Positions 20,884 to 31,523 are shown, counted from the first letter of the stretch. The stretch: 64,000 nucleotides of DNA from Taylorella equigenitalis ATCC 35865 (GCF_000276685.1 NC_018108.1:496001-560000), one strand, 5' to 3'. Notes: generated by a model not told the origin, from the sequence alone. Made by a program: numbers and translations.

Positions 20884-21924
20884 ATGGATTGGATGATAGC
20901 CAAAATATTGCTCCAAGATGGTCTTGTTACGGGTGTGATTTATGCATTAATGGCGGTGTCATTGGTGCTGGTTTTTGCTGTTACACGCGTTATTTTGATT
21001 TGCCAGGGCGAGTTTGTGTCTTATGGTGCTTTAAGTTTTGCTCTTATGGCTAACGGTCAAACACCTGGAACAATTTATTTATTGCCAGTTTTGGGCGTCA
21101 TTATATTTATAAAGGAAGCTGTTAATAGGTTTAGGGGACGGCATGGTATGTCGTTGCCATGGGCAGCTTTGTATTTTCTAATTATTCCATTTGTCGTGAT
21201 GTTCGGAGTTCCGATTATTCTTCAGACGGAACCGAACTTATGGATTAAAGCACTTCTTGCACTTGTAATTGTAGTTCCGCTAGGTCCTATGATTTACAGA
21301 CTTGTATTTGAGCCTGTTGCTTCTTATAGTGTTTTAAATTTACTTATCATATCTATTGCTTTGCATTTTGCCATGGTTGGTACTGGTCTTATTATCTTCG
21401 GTGCCGAAGGCTGGCTTGTGCAGGAGCCGTTCTTTGATGGTGAAGTAGAAATTTTTGGGCTTCCTTGGAAGTATCAAAAACTTTTTGTTATTGGGCTTAC
21501 TTTCCTTACTATTATTGGGCTATGGCTATTATTTGGACAAACCCTAGTCGGTAAGGCATTGCGAGCTACTGCAGTTAATCGTAGAGGAGCTCAACTTGTA
21601 GGCATTTCCACTTCCATATCAGGACATACCACTTTTTTGCTGTCAGCTTTTGTAGGTGCTCTGGCTGGAATTATGCTCGTTTCATTTATACAAATTACTT
21701 ATGAGACAGGATTTATAATTGGCTTAAAAGGGTTTGTAGGAGCCATTATTGGAGGTTTAGTAAGTTACCCTATTGCTGCTATAAGTGCAATTGGTGTTGC
21801 GATTATTGAATCCTTCACGACATTCTGGGCTTCCGACTACAAAGAAGTTATTGTGTTTACGTTAATTCTGCCTGTTTTACTCATTCGTTCTCTGACTACT
21901 ACACATCATGAGGAGGACGAGTAA
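20884..21924 (+). CDS. livH: LivH-type permease of amino-acid ABC transporter
   Basis: 346 residues, an inner-membrane permease with about eight or nine hydrophobic segments. LivH signatures include LVTGVIYALMAVSLVLVF near the N-terminus, the cytoplasmic EAA-like region GKALRATAVNRRGAQLVGI that docks on the ATPase, and GLKGFVGAIIGGLVSYP. It is longer than E. coli LivH by roughly 40 residues because of an insert at about 75-120. Its stop codon shares one base with the start of the LivM-LivG gene (TAATG). Confidence 0.93.
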   Translation: MDWMIAKILLQDGLVTGVIYALMAVSLVLVFAVTRVILICQGEFVSYGALSFALMANGQTPGTIYLLPVLGVIIFIKEAVNRFRGRHGMSLPWAALYFLIIPFVVMFGVPIILQTEPNLWIKALLALVIVVPLGPMIYRLVFEPVASYSVLNLLIISIALHFAMVGTGLIIFGAEGWLVQEPFFDGEVEIFGLPWKYQKLFVIGLTFLTIIGLWLLFGQTLVGKALRATAVNRRGAQLVGISTSISGHTTFLLSAFVGALAGIMLVSFIQITYETGFIIGLKGFVGAIIGGLVSYPIAAISAIGVAIIESFTTFWASDYKEVIVFTLILPVLLIRSLTTTHHEEDE

Positions 21925-23717
21925 TGTATAGAATTTTCGTTGCTATATTTGCCATCGTTTTGGTAGTTATGCCATTGGTACCAGCTACACCTGAGTTTTG
22001 GATTAATCAGCTTAATACCATAGGAATTTCGTCTCTCGTAGCATTAGGCCTAATTATTCTTACTGGGATAGGTGGTATGACTTCATTTGGTCAGGCTGCT
22101 TTTATGGGTATTGGTGCTTATACTTCCGCTTATCTTTGTACGGCCTTGGGTTTATCTCCATGGATAGGTCTTCTTTGCGGGCTTTTGCTTGCTAGTTTAA
22201 TAGCCTTTATTTTGGGCCAACTTACACTTAGGCTCTCTGGTCATTTTTTAGGTTTAAGTACTATTGCACTTAGCTTAGTTTTCTTTTACCTCTTTGGCAA
22301 TATGGAATTTCTAGGCCGCCACGATGGTATACCTGGCATTCAGCCTATTTCGATATTTGGTTTTAGCTTCATGAAAGCTAGGCAGATGTTTTATCTGATT
22401 TGGTTTTGTGTGTTTGCAGGGATTCTTCTAAGTATTAATCTATTAAATTCAAGAAATGGTAGAGCGATTTGTTCCTTAAAGCATGGTGCATCCATGGCCG
22501 AATCTTTTGGTATCAATACGCAAAAATATAGAATGGTAGCATTCGTATATGCCGCATTTTTCGCTGCTTTAGCTGGATGGTTATATGCCCATGAGCAAAG
22601 GGCGATAAGTCCTAGTGCTTTTAGTTTGAATTACGGCATTGAATATTTGTTTATGGCAGTAATTGGTGGATCTGTAAGTATTTGGGGTGCAGTAGTCGGG
22701 GCAGCTCTTGTAATCATTTTGCGAGATCAAATTCAAGCCTATGCTCCATTATTTGTGGATGAAAGAGTAAATGTAGAAATTATCGTTTTTGGTGTGATGA
22801 TGATTTTAATTTTACATTTTGCTCGTGGTGGTTTATGGCCAATTATGCTTGAAAAGTTTTACCGCCTATTAGGTCAAAAATCTGTTCCATCTCATGAATT
22901 AGAAATTAAGCCCGATACACAAGAGCTTCACAAAAGAGAAAAACCTCCTGAGGGTGAGGTCATTCTTGAAGCTCAGAATTTGCGTAAAACTTTTGGGGGA
23001 TTAGTAGCAGTAAACAATGTGAGCTTTAAAGTTAGGTCTGGCGAAATTATTGGTTTAATCGGACCTAATGGAGCAGGTAAAAGTACAACATTTAACTTGA
23101 TTACAGGTGTATTGCCACTAACTTCAGGTAAAGTAATTTTCAGAGGTCGTGATATAACTGGGGCTTCAGCCCGTAAGATTGCCACTCTTGGGATTGGTCG
23201 TACTTTCCAACATGTGCAATTATTGCCAGGTATGTCCGTACTTGAAAATGTTGCCTTGGGTGCACACTTGAGGGCGCCTTCCACTATTTTGAGTAGTATC
23301 TTTCATACCGAGCGTCGCAAAGAATCTCAACTTTTGCAGGAAGCAAAATTTCAATGTGAGCGTGTTGGCTTAGGCGATTACCTTCATGAGCAAGCTGGAA
23401 GCTTACCTTTAGGCAAACAACGTATAGTTGAAATTGCTAGAGCTCTTGCATTAGATCCTTCTCTTTTATTACTCGATGAAGTTGCTGCTGGTTTACGTTA
23501 TATGGAAAAACAGCAATTATCTAAAGTACTTTCAGACCTTAGAGATGAGGGAGTTAGCATACTGCTTGTTGAGCATGATATGGATTTTGTTATGAATCTT
23601 ACAACTAATCTTGTGGTCATGGACTTCGGTACGAAAATTGCAGAAGGAACTCCTGAGGAGATTCAGACAAATCCAGCCGTTGTTCAAGCATATTTAGGAG
23701 TTAATGACGATGTGTAA
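21924..23717 (+). CDS. livMG: LivM-LivG fusion: permease plus ATPase
   Basis: 597 residues combining two transporter parts. Residues ~1-325 are a LivM permease (TGIGGMTSFGQAAFMGIGAY, GRAICSLKHGASMAESFGIN docking loop, AVIGGSVSIWGAVVG). Residues ~345-597 are a LivG ATPase with Walker A GPNGAGKST, signature SLPLGKQR in place of the usual LSxGQ, Walker B LLLLDEVAAGL and the switch His in VEHDMDFV. The covalent link fixes one copy of the ATPase to the permease. LivM-LivG fusions are known in betaproteobacteria. The 3' end overlaps livF by 14 bases. Confidence 0.93.
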   Translation: MYRIFVAIFAIVLVVMPLVPATPEFWINQLNTIGISSLVALGLIILTGIGGMTSFGQAAFMGIGAYTSAYLCTALGLSPWIGLLCGLLLASLIAFILGQLTLRLSGHFLGLSTIALSLVFFYLFGNMEFLGRHDGIPGIQPISIFGFSFMKARQMFYLIWFCVFAGILLSINLLNSRNGRAICSLKHGASMAESFGINTQKYRMVAFVYAAFFAALAGWLYAHEQRAISPSAFSLNYGIEYLFMAVIGGSVSIWGAVVGAALVIILRDQIQAYAPLFVDERVNVEIIVFGVMMILILHFARGGLWPIMLEKFYRLLGQKSVPSHELEIKPDTQELHKREKPPEGEVILEAQNLRKTFGGLVAVNNVSFKVRSGEIIGLIGPNGAGKSTTFNLITGVLPLTSGKVIFRGRDITGASARKIATLGIGRTFQHVQLLPGMSVLENVALGAHLRAPSTILSSIFHTERRKESQLLQEAKFQCERVGLGDYLHEQAGSLPLGKQRIVEIARALALDPSLLLLDEVAAGLRYMEKQQLSKVLSDLRDEGVSILLVEHDMDFVMNLTTNLVVMDFGTKIAEGTPEEIQTNPAVVQAYLGVNDDV

Positions 23718-24450
23718 TTTGCTTGAGATTAGAGACCTTTCTACATCCTATGGAAAAGTCAATGCTTTAAATAAAATTGAACTTGGGCTTGATGAGGGTC
23801 AGGTAGTTTCCGTAATCGGGGCTAATGGTGCGGGTAAATCTACACTTTTGAATACGATAATGGGCCTATTGCCAAATAATGGTAGAAGCGAAGGGCGAAT
23901 TATTTATAAAAGAGAAGATATTTCTCAGGATAAGATCGAACACCGTATGTTGGCTGGCATTAGTTTGGTGCCTGAAAAGCGGGAGCTATTTGCAAGCATG
24001 GAAGTTGAGGATAATCTGCTTTTAGGCGGATTTCGCAGATTTCTAAAGCGTGATCCTGAATTCAAGAGATCGTTAGAGCGGATTTATGAGTTATTTCCCA
24101 GACTCAAAGAACGTCGTAAGCAACTAGCTGGTACTCTTTCAGGAGGCGAACGTCAAATGCTTGCAGTAGGACGTGCACTTATGTCCAATCCAACTTTGCT
24201 CATGCTCGACGAGCCATCTCTTGGTTTAGCTCCACTTGTAGTTCGTGAAGTTTTTGAGATTATAAAAAGACTCAAGTCTATGGGCGTTTCTATACTTTTG
24301 GTTGAGCAAAATGCACGTTCAGCCTTAAAAGTGTCTGACTATGCTTATGTACTCGAAATGGGAGAAGTTAGCCATCGCGGACCTAGCAACGAACTTCTGA
24401 ACGACCCTAAAGTAATTGAAAGCTATTTAGGATTTGGAAAACGTGATTAG
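23704..24450 (+). CDS. livF: LivF ATPase of amino-acid ABC transporter
   Basis: 248 residues. Walker A is GANGAGKST, signature LSGGERQMLAVGRAL, Walker B LLMLDEPSLGLAP, and H-loop replacement Gln in LLVEQNA, which is typical of LivF. With LivM-LivG it supplies the heterodimeric ATPase pair of the uptake system. The start overlaps livMG by 14 bases; a second in-frame ATG at 23710 (MCNLLEIRD) is equally possible. It is the last gene of the operon and is followed by a terminator. Confidence 0.95.
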   Translation: MTMCNLLEIRDLSTSYGKVNALNKIELGLDEGQVVSVIGANGAGKSTLLNTIMGLLPNNGRSEGRIIYKREDISQDKIEHRMLAGISLVPEKRELFASMEVEDNLLLGGFRRFLKRDPEFKRSLERIYELFPRLKERRKQLAGTLSGGERQMLAVGRALMSNPTLLMLDEPSLGLAPLVVREVFEIIKRLKSMGVSILLVEQNARSALKVSDYAYVLEMGEVSHRGPSNELLNDPKVIESYLGFGKRD

Positions 24451-24453
24451 TAC

Positions 24454-24476
24454 AAACCACCTCTAGTAGGTGGTTT
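24454..24476. terminator. Bidirectional terminator between livF and nth
   Basis: AAACCACCT (24454-24462) pairs with AGGTGGTTT (24468-24476) around CTAGT. T-runs flank the stem only weakly (TTTTAAG on the plus strand). The stem reaches the first base of the nth stop codon, so it can end transcription from both directions. Confidence 0.7.
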
Positions 24477-25111
24477 TAAGTGTATTGCTTAAACTTATAC
24501 TCACACAAATCCTCGATAATGCATGAAGCACATTTAGGTTTTCTAGCTTGGCAAATATAACGTCCATGCAGAATCATCCAATGATGCGAATCCTTTGCAT
24601 ATTTTTTTGGAACGTTTTTAATTAAACCTTTTTCCACTTCCAATACATTTTTTCCTTTCGATATGCCCGTCCTATTTGCCACCCTAAATATATGAGTATC
24701 AACAGCCATGGTCGGTAAACCAAAAGCCACATTAAGAACAACATTAGCGGTTTTACGACCTACACCTGCCAACGATTCAAGCTCTTCACGCGTTGATGGC
24801 ACTTCACCGTCAAATCTTAATATTAAATCTTCACAAGTTCGAAATACATTCTTAGCTTTTGTTTTATATAGACCGACAGTTTTAATTTGCTTCTCAAATT
24901 TTTCGAACCCATAATCGATTAGTTGCTGAGGAGTAAATATATGATCCCAAAGTTTAGTCGTAGCAAAATTTACAGATTTATCTGTAGCTTGAGCTGACAA
25001 TATGACTGACACCAAAAGTTGAAAATTATTTGAGTAATTGAGTTCGGATTGTGGTTGCGGATTTTGCTTATAAAAACGCTCAAAAATTATTTCACGCTTT
25101 TGTTTATTCAT
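24476..25111 (-). CDS. nth: Endonuclease III (DNA glycosylase/AP lyase)
   Basis: 211 residues, full length. The helix-hairpin-helix [13 protein letters not shown] carries the catalytic Lys, the catalytic Asp is in [11 protein letters not shown], and the C-terminal [4Fe-4S] site has spacing C-x6-C-x2-C-x5-C ([17 protein letters not shown]). It removes oxidised pyrimidines in base-excision repair. The ATG overlaps the rnfB stop by four bases (ATGA), making it the last gene of fdxA-fpr-rnfB-nth. Linkage of nth with rnf/rsx genes is also known in E. coli. Confidence 0.96.
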   Translation of the reverse strand: MNKQKREIIFERFYKQNPQPQSELNYSNNFQLLVSVILSAQATDKSVNFATTKLWDHIFTPQQLIDYGFEKFEKQIKTVGLYKTKAKNVFRTCEDLILRFDGEVPSTREELESLAGVGRKTANVVLNVAFGLPTMAVDTHIFRVANRTGISKGKNVLEVEKGLIKNVPKKYAKDSHHWMILHGRYICQARKPKCASCIIEDLCEYKFKQYT

Positions 25112-25713
25112 TTCATTCTTCTTTCGCGTGCTTTTTTGAGAGCTTCCATGATGGATGATTTTCCATCGGAAAATTGATTTTCTGAAAGAGAATTTAGTCT
25201 ATCTTGTTCTAGTATTTTGTCATCTTCCAGTCTTTTATTTCTAGCATGAAATCTAGTTCGTGCTATTGCAGCATCATCCTCTGTCCAAAGGGCTAAACTC
25301 GGATTCATTTGTATGCAATCAACTGGACACGCAAGCACACACAGCTCACATCCTGTACAAAAATCGGGTATTACGGTATGCATCCATTTATTTGCACCTA
25401 TAATTGAGTCAACTGGACACACTTGAATACATTTCGTACAACCAATGCAGTGCTCTTCAAGTATGTAAGCCTTATGCAAAGGTTTTGTAACCCCACATTC
25501 AGGATTCACAGGTTTAATCTCACTGCCATCGATTACCATTGAAAGCCTAGATATAACCTCATCCCCGCCAGGAGGGCATCTATTAATATCAGCCCCTTCC
25601 AAAACAATGGCCTTTGAGTATGCAAGACATCCCGCATAACCACATTGGGTGCACTGAGTTTGTGGCAATATACTGTCAATTACATTTATAAGATCTTCAT
25701 CCGATGAGATCAT
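25108..25713 (-). CDS. rnfB: RnfB/RsxB-like iron-sulphur electron-transfer protein
   Basis: 201 residues from the ATG at 25713 (upstream in-frame GTG 25722 and TTG 25728 overlap fpr). It has an N-terminal four-Cys cluster motif (CTQCGYAGC, then a Cys in INRCPPGG) and two ferredoxin-type [4Fe-4S] motifs ([14 protein letters not shown] and [14 protein letters not shown]). Canonical RnfB begins with a membrane helix; that is absent here, so this version is probably soluble. No other rnf/rsx subunit is in the window. In E. coli, Rsx reduces the SoxR cluster; here the partner is probably the ferredoxin and ferredoxin reductase encoded just upstream. Confidence 0.88.
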   Translation of the reverse strand: MISSDEDLINVIDSILPQTQCTQCGYAGCLAYSKAIVLEGADINRCPPGGDEVISRLSMVIDGSEIKPVNPECGVTKPLHKAYILEEHCIGCTKCIQVCPVDSIIGANKWMHTVIPDFCTGCELCVLACPVDCIQMNPSLALWTEDDAAIARTRFHARNKRLEDDKILEQDRLNSLSENQFSDGKSSIMEALKKARERRMK

Positions 25714-25721
25714 TTTATACA

Positions 25722-26567
25722 CTACCAATACTTTTCAACAGCAAGGTTACCTATCGCACCTCTACGACCTGTAGCAAAGCCTCTTTCACCAAGAATAACA
25801 CGTGCTTCGCTTAACATATTTGGATTTCCGCAAAGCATAATGCAGGAACTATGTGGATTCATATCAAGTCCCGATAATTCACTTAACTTATCGCTTTCAA
25901 GCAACGAAGTGATTCTTTCGGAAGGCATAATATTACCCGTCCAGGGATGTATATATCCTTTTTCTCGGGTAGGTACTGGCATATAAGTAAATCTTCCTGT
26001 GTAATCCTTGTTCACTTCGCTTAGGGCATCTTGGTAGCTTAGCTCTGCACCATGTCGAACTCCATGGACAAGAACAATATTTTTAAACAAATCCCACGTG
26101 TTTGAGGTGAAGATTATTGATAAAAATGCAGAAAGTCCAGTACCAGTAGCCAGTAGCCATAATGTATCACCCCCATTAGGAAAATTATCTAGGGTAAGAA
26201 ACCCAATAGGCATAGGGTGTATGGCAATGTTATCGCCTTCATTTAAGGAAAATAACTTGGGGCTAAATTCACCAGTAGGCACCAAAGTAGCATAGAACTC
26301 TAGATAATCAGAAACTTCAGGGTTCACCATTGAAAATCCTCTCCAAATGGTTGGCTCCTGAGGGTTTGAATAATGGTCGGACAAATTCTGATTTGTCGGA
26401 TCCTGATTTCTTAAAATTTGTATAGGAAGCCCTAGCCTAGCAAACTGTCCCGCCTTGAATTTAAAATCCTTAGGTCTATCCGTCGTGAATGAATGTAACT
26501 GTCCATTAATCCACTTAGTAATTTTTTTGATAGTAAGGACATAATATTTGCTATTGTTTGGTGTCAT
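25722..26567 (-). CDS. fpr: Ferredoxin-NADP reductase
   Basis: 281 residues with an N-terminal FAD domain ([13 protein letters not shown] and WRGFSMVNP binding loops) and a C-terminal NADP domain ([37 protein letters not shown]). It passes electrons between NADPH and ferredoxin or flavodoxin. Its start overlaps the stop of fdxA by one base (TAATG), so enzyme and carrier are coupled in one transcript. It is ~25 residues longer than the E. coli enzyme, with an insert around residues 50-75 (after [11 protein letters not shown]). Confidence 0.92.
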   Translation of the reverse strand: MTPNNSKYYVLTIKKITKWINGQLHSFTTDRPKDFKFKAGQFARLGLPIQILRNQDPTNQNLSDHYSNPQEPTIWRGFSMVNPEVSDYLEFYATLVPTGEFSPKLFSLNEGDNIAIHPMPIGFLTLDNFPNGGDTLWLLATGTGLSAFLSIIFTSNTWDLFKNIVLVHGVRHGAELSYQDALSEVNKDYTGRFTYMPVPTREKGYIHPWTGNIMPSERITSLLESDKLSELSGLDMNPHSSCIMLCGNPNMLSEARVILGERGFATGRRGAIGNLAVEKYW

Positions 26568-26893
26568 TAGGGTTTAATTAAATATTCGAGCTTGTTAGGT
26601 TTACCATTCCACTCATCTGCATCAGGTAGTGGATCAATTGACCTTGAGATAGGTTCAAAAAGTGGCGTTAATTCTGCATTTATTTGTATAAATTGCTGCT
26701 GGTCTTTTGGGAGGTCCTCTTCAGCAAATATTGCATTAGCAGGACACTCCGGCACACAGACTGCACAGTCAATGCATTCATCAGGATCGATAACAAGGAA
26801 ATTTGGACCAGCCTTAAAACAGTCCACTGGGCATACGTCAACGCAATCCGTATACTTGCAACGGATACAGTTGTCGCTAACAACATGAGTCAT
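26567..26893 (-). CDS. fdxA: 7Fe ferredoxin FdxA
   Basis: 108 residues. N-terminal cluster ligands lie in [18 protein letters not shown] (a [3Fe-4S]/[4Fe-4S] pattern) and the second cluster in [12 protein letters not shown], followed by the long FdxA-type C-terminal tail ending in [15 protein letters not shown]. It is a low-potential electron carrier. It heads the operon fdxA-fpr-rnfB-nth. The 140-base spacer to the divergent pncB gene holds no clear promoter that I could assign. Confidence 0.95.
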   Translation of the reverse strand: MTHVVSDNCIRCKYTDCVDVCPVDCFKAGPNFLVIDPDECIDCAVCVPECPANAIFAEEDLPKDQQQFIQINAELTPLFEPISRSIDPLPDADEWNGKPNKLEYLIKP

Positions 26894-27033
26894 GGTAAAT
26901 CCAGATAAAAATAAGAAATTTTTTGATGTAATATATAAATTTAAGTCTTAGATTTTAACCCATTTGAAATTAGAGCTCTAGAAAGTCTTTTTCTCTTATA
27001 AGGTTAATTAACTCACTCATCTTTGGGGTTGCC

Positions 27034-28278
27034 ATGATTATTAAGTCCCTTCTCGATACAGATTTATATAAATTTAGCATGATGCAGGCTGTGCTACATC
27101 AGTTCCCAAGTGCTCAGGCGGAGTATCATTTTAAATGCAGAACTGAAGGTGTAGACCTTAAACCACTTATACCAAAAATACAGGAGCAAGTTGACTATTT
27201 ATGTTCGCTTACATTTACCGAAGATGAGCTTCAGTATATGGGTGCACTTAGATTTATAACTTCAGATTTTATAGAGTTTTTAGGTCTTTTCCATTTACCT
27301 AGAAATCGTATACATATACAGGTTTCAGATGATGATAATGGGGGTATACAAATCATTGCCAAAGGGTCATGGCTTCATACAATTCTTTTTGAAGTGCCTG
27401 TTTTATCTATAGTTAATGAATTGTATTTCAGAGAAAATTATCCAGATTTAGATAAAACTGAGGGACGAAAACGTTTGCAAGCAAAAATTGATCAGGTTCT
27501 TACGGCAACAGAACTACCTGATTTTAAATTTGCTGATTATGGTAGCAGACGCCGTTTTTCAGCTGAATGGCATGATGAAGTTGTTAAGACTCTTTTAGAA
27601 AAACTACCTAAGCAGTTTGTAGGTACTAGTAATGTCTATCTTGCCAAAAAATATAATACAAAACCCCTAGGTACTATGGCTCATGAATTCTTGCAAGCAT
27701 GCCAGGCATTAGGTCCTAGACTCAGAGATTCTCAAGTTTTTGCCCTTGAGATGTGGGCTAAAGAATATCGAGGAGATTTAGGTATTGCTCTATCCGATGT
27801 TTACGGTTTGAATGCGTTTTTGCGTGATTTTGATATGTATTTCTGCAAGCTATTCGATGGAGCTCGTCATGATTCGGGAGATCCTTATGAGTGGGGTGAA
27901 CGTTTAATAGAGCACTACAAGAAAAATAGAGTTGATCCACGCACAAAAACGCTTGTATTTTCCGATGGACTGACTTTTGATCTTGCTCTTAATATTGCCA
28001 GAAGGTTTGTAGGAAGAGTAAAGACCTCATTTGGTATCGGTACAAATTTAACAAACGATATGGGTGTTAAACCTCTTCAAATCGTTATGAAGATGGTTAG
28101 ATGCAATGGGCAACCTGTAGTTAAAGTTAGTGATGAGCCTAGTAAAACTATGAGTGTGGATCCTGAGTATTTAAATTATTTAAGGTATGTATTTGATCTT
28201 CCACGTGACCAAGAAATCGAGGCAAATGATCATATCTTAAAAAGTAAAGTTTCTACCAAATTTGAGATTAAGGATTAA
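27034..28278 (+). CDS. pncB: Nicotinate phosphoribosyltransferase
   Basis: 414 residues, full length. The N-terminal [15 protein letters not shown] and the active-site region [18 protein letters not shown] are diagnostic, with the conserved catalytic-loop His just before DSGDP. It makes nicotinate mononucleotide from nicotinate and PRPP for NAD salvage. GGGGTTGCC precedes the ATG as a moderate ribosome-binding site. relA begins six bases after its stop, so the two are probably co-transcribed. Confidence 0.95.
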   Translation: MIIKSLLDTDLYKFSMMQAVLHQFPSAQAEYHFKCRTEGVDLKPLIPKIQEQVDYLCSLTFTEDELQYMGALRFITSDFIEFLGLFHLPRNRIHIQVSDDDNGGIQIIAKGSWLHTILFEVPVLSIVNELYFRENYPDLDKTEGRKRLQAKIDQVLTATELPDFKFADYGSRRRFSAEWHDEVVKTLLEKLPKQFVGTSNVYLAKKYNTKPLGTMAHEFLQACQALGPRLRDSQVFALEMWAKEYRGDLGIALSDVYGLNAFLRDFDMYFCKLFDGARHDSGDPYEWGERLIEHYKKNRVDPRTKTLVFSDGLTFDLALNIARRFVGRVKTSFGIGTNLTNDMGVKPLQIVMKMVRCNGQPVVKVSDEPSKTMSVDPEYLNYLRYVFDLPRDQEIEANDHILKSKVSTKFEIKD

Positions 28279-28284
28279 ATCTAG

Positions 28285-30546
28285 ATGAAACATCCCATAA
28301 TTGGTGGTGATGATTTTTTTGATGAACCATGGCAGAAAACAGTTCTTGAGGATTTATCTGATTCTGAGAGGGATTTTCTAAATGAAGTTTTTACTTTCGT
28401 AACGCCATACTTAAAGGATCGTAATCTCAGAAGCCAAGAAGGATGTCTTCGTCACGCAAAAGGTATGTTGGGGATTTTATCCCTATTGCAACTTGATGTT
28501 CATACACTAGCTGCCTCAGTATTGGTAGTTGCAGCTCCAGACTCAAATCAAGCATCTGAACAAGCCAAATTTAAGACCAAAATTATGGATAAATTTGGTG
28601 AGGAGATTTTTGATTTAGTTGAAGGGGCTCAAACCCTTAAGAGGGTTGGACAGGTTGTTAATCAAGCCAGCTTGCCTACGGCACAGCAAGAGCAGTACCA
28701 GCAAGAGCTCTTACGCAAGATGTTATTGGCCATGGCTACTGATTTGCGAATTGTTTTAATAAGATTAGCTTCGCGTTTGCAGACACTGAGGTGGTTTGTT
28801 GATTCTAAGCTTGAATGTCCCGTTGAGTTTTTACAGCAAAATAGAAATATTTATGCACCACTAGCAAATCGCCTAGGGATTTGGCAAATCAAATGGGAGT
28901 TAGAAGATTTATCTTTCCGCTTTGAAAACCCACAGGAGTACAGAGACATTGCCAACAAACTTGAGGCAACTAGGGCCGAAAGAGAGCAACTTATTAAAGA
29001 TTTTATTGAACGTATCCAAATCTCATTAGATTCCCAGGGGATACGGGCAGAGGTGTCAGGTCGGGCAAAGCATATTTTTAGCATCTATAACAAGATGAAA
29101 AATAAGTCTTTGAAATTCGAAGATCTTTACGATTTGCTAGCTATTCGAGTTATAGTTCAAACGGAGCGTGATTGCTATACGACCTTATCGTTCGTTCATT
29201 CTAACTATCATCCAGTTATGGAGCAGTTTGATGATTATATTGCCAGACCTAAGCCTAATGGGTATAGATCCCTGCACACTGTTGTAAGAGATTCTAACGG
29301 TGCGGTATTTGAGGTACAAATTAGAACTCAGAAGATGCATGAATTTGCTGAATATGGGATGGCAGCACACTGGCGTTATAAGGAAGCAGGATCAAAAGGT
29401 GGAGCAGTTAGTGCTTCAAGTCTTTATGACCGTCAAATTTCGTGGATGCGTCAGCTTTTGGCGTGGCGCAAGGAAGTTGGAATAGAGGAGGCGACAGCGA
29501 AACTGCCTCCTCCAAAAGATGACAAAACAAAAGAGGTTGCGGAAAACAGAATTTATGTTATGACTCCGCAGTCTAAGTTGCTTGAACTTCCAGAGGGAAG
29601 TACACCAGTTGATTTTGCTTATTTGTTGCATACTGATTTAGGGCATAGATGTCGCGGTGCTAAAGTTGATGGTCAATTGGTTTCTCTGAATACACAATTA
29701 AAGACTGGACAGACAGTAGAGATCATAGCTGCTAAATCAGGTGGTCCCTCTAGAGATTGGTTAAATCCAGAACTAGGATATCTTAAAAGTCCCAGAGCAA
29801 GGGCTAAAGTAAGGTTATGGTTTAATGCTATAGCATTGCAACAAAAAACAAACAACGGACAGGTCCTAGTAGAAAAAGAACTTCAAAGACTAGGAAAGAC
29901 CTCTGTTAATCTTGATACACTTGCTCAAAGCTTAGGATTCTCACGTCCAGATGACTTGTTTTTAGCTGTTGGCAAAGATGAATTTAGCGTTAAAGCCATA
30001 GCTCAAGCGTTCGAAGTTAGTTCTGATTCAAAAGATTCTGTTGAGGATGAGGTCGAATCGGTTACAAAAAAATCTCGAAGTAATAGTACAGAAGTTACTG
30101 GTAAAAGTGGAGTTCTAGTTGTAGGCGTTGATTCTTTGATGACTCAGTTAGCTAGATGTTGCCATCCTGCACCTCCAGATGCAATAAGTGGTTATGTAAC
30201 GCGAGGTAGAGGTGTAACGATACATAGAAGCAGTTGTACTGCATTTGAAAATTTAAAAGTTAAGCATCCTGAAAGGGTAATTGATGTTAGTTGGGGAGAT
30301 ACTGATAATTCTGTTTATCCCGTTGATATTCTTGTGCATGCTTTGGATAGAACGGGTCTAATAAGGGATATTTCAGACGTTTTAGCTAAGCAAAAGGTGA
30401 ACGTAACAGCAGTTAATTCTAGAAATAGAGAGTCTTATGCCTATATTACCCTTACACTTGAAATTATGTCAGGCGATCAATTATCCAAAGCTTTAACAAA
30501 TTTAACTAATAATGTTCAGGGTGTTCTATCAGCTAAGAGAATTTAA
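28285..30546 (+). CDS. relA: (p)ppGpp synthetase RelA
   Basis: 753 residues with the RSH layout. The hydrolase-like N-terminal domain has lost the HD metal pair: the segment reads HTLAASVLVVAAPDSN. The synthetase domain at about 250-390 has DLLAIRVI, ARPKPNGYRSLHTVV and EVQIRTQKMHEFAEYG. A TGS domain (IYVMTPQSKLLELPEGSTPVDFAY), a zinc-finger-like region (LARCCHPAPPDAI) and a C-terminal ACT domain follow. It should therefore be a synthetase-only RelA that responds to stalled ribosomes; a separate hydrolase (SpoT) would be needed elsewhere in the genome. Confidence 0.94.
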   Translation: MKHPIIGGDDFFDEPWQKTVLEDLSDSERDFLNEVFTFVTPYLKDRNLRSQEGCLRHAKGMLGILSLLQLDVHTLAASVLVVAAPDSNQASEQAKFKTKIMDKFGEEIFDLVEGAQTLKRVGQVVNQASLPTAQQEQYQQELLRKMLLAMATDLRIVLIRLASRLQTLRWFVDSKLECPVEFLQQNRNIYAPLANRLGIWQIKWELEDLSFRFENPQEYRDIANKLEATRAEREQLIKDFIERIQISLDSQGIRAEVSGRAKHIFSIYNKMKNKSLKFEDLYDLLAIRVIVQTERDCYTTLSFVHSNYHPVMEQFDDYIARPKPNGYRSLHTVVRDSNGAVFEVQIRTQKMHEFAEYGMAAHWRYKEAGSKGGAVSASSLYDRQISWMRQLLAWRKEVGIEEATAKLPPPKDDKTKEVAENRIYVMTPQSKLLELPEGSTPVDFAYLLHTDLGHRCRGAKVDGQLVSLNTQLKTGQTVEIIAAKSGGPSRDWLNPELGYLKSPRARAKVRLWFNAIALQQKTNNGQVLVEKELQRLGKTSVNLDTLAQSLGFSRPDDLFLAVGKDEFSVKAIAQAFEVSSDSKDSVEDEVESVTKKSRSNSTEVTGKSGVLVVGVDSLMTQLARCCHPAPPDAISGYVTRGRGVTIHRSSCTAFENLKVKHPERVIDVSWGDTDNSVYPVDILVHALDRTGLIRDISDVLAKQKVNVTAVNSRNRESYAYITLTLEIMSGDQLSKALTNLTNNVQGVLSAKRI

Positions 30547-30588
30547 AATAAGTTAAAATCTTGGATTACCTAGTTAATAGGAATAAAA

Positions 30589-31464
30589 ATGAGTTGGTTA
30601 GAAAAAATATTGCCACCGAGAATTAATACTTCAGAGTCGACTGCAAAGCGTGTTCCTGAGGGTGTTTGGGTCAAGTGTCCAGCATGCAACACCACACTAT
30701 ATAGGGACGATTTAGTTCGTAACCTTAATGTTTGCCCAAATTGTGATCATCACCTCAGATTGTCAGCTCAAGAGCGTATTGATTCACTACTTGATCACGA
30801 TAATCGAGTTCTCATAGGTGATTCAGTTAGGTCTACGGACCCTCTTAAATTCAAAGATAGTAAAAAATACACTGACCGATTAACTGATGCCCTTAAAAAA
30901 TCAGATGCAACGGATGCAATCGTTGTTATGAAAGGTACTTTAGCTTCTGTTCCTGTAGTTGTTGCTGCTTTTGATTTCGGGTTTATGGGCGGTTCTATGG
31001 GGTCTGCAGTTGGAGAGCGTTTTGTGAGAGGAGTGAATGCCGCTCTAGCAGATAGGATTCCATTTATTTGTGTATCTGCTTCTGGTGGAGCACGCATGCA
31101 GGAAAGTTTGTTCTCTCTTATGCAGATGGCTAAAACTAATGCATCACTTACTCTTTTATCAAAAGAGAAAATTCCTTTTATAAGTGTATTAACTGATCCT
31201 ACTATGGGTGGTGTTTCGGCTAGTTTTGCATTTATGGGTGATGTTGTTATAGCTGAACCTAATGCCCTAATTGGCTTTGCTGGTCCACGCGTTATAGAGC
31301 AAACAGTTAGAGAACAGTTGCCCGAAGGGTTCCAAAGGGCTGAATTTCTTCAGGAAAAAGGTGCGGTTGATATGGTGATTAATCGCAAGGACCTTAAACA
31401 AAAAATTGCATACATTTTGGCTTTACTTACTAAGCAATCCTTTGAAGTTGTTGAAAGACTTTAA
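30589..31464 (+). CDS. accD: Acetyl-CoA carboxylase carboxyltransferase subunit beta
   Basis: 291 residues. It has the N-terminal Cys4 zinc ribbon ([10 protein letters not shown], then VCPNCDHHL) and the crotonase-fold carboxyltransferase core ([41 protein letters not shown]). With AccA it transfers carboxyl from biotin to acetyl-CoA, the first step of fatty-acid synthesis. Here it follows relA by 42 bases instead of the trpA/folC neighbours usual in relatives. A strong terminator follows. Confidence 0.96.
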   Translation: MSWLEKILPPRINTSESTAKRVPEGVWVKCPACNTTLYRDDLVRNLNVCPNCDHHLRLSAQERIDSLLDHDNRVLIGDSVRSTDPLKFKDSKKYTDRLTDALKKSDATDAIVVMKGTLASVPVVVAAFDFGFMGGSMGSAVGERFVRGVNAALADRIPFICVSASGGARMQESLFSLMQMAKTNASLTLLSKEKIPFISVLTDPTMGGVSASFAFMGDVVIAEPNALIGFAGPRVIEQTVREQLPEGFQRAEFLQEKGAVDMVINRKDLKQKIAYILALLTKQSFEVVERL

Positions 31465-31496
31465 ATTAATGGATAGTTTTAAATGCACAGTACAAA

Positions 31497-31523
31497 AAGG
31501 TCAGCTTATATTAAGCTGACCTT
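31497..31523. terminator. Bidirectional terminator between accD and rne
   Basis: A perfect 12-bp stem (AAGGTCAGCTTA with TAAGCTGACCTT) closes a three-base loop. ATTTTTAAC follows on the plus strand and TTTTGTAC on the minus strand, so it can end both the accD and rne transcripts. Confidence 0.88.

Noticed and set aside
28285-29000. Loss of the HD motif in the RelA hydrolase domain as an anomaly
   Set aside because: Synthetase-only RelA proteins of beta- and gammaproteobacteria normally lack the HD pair, so this is expected.
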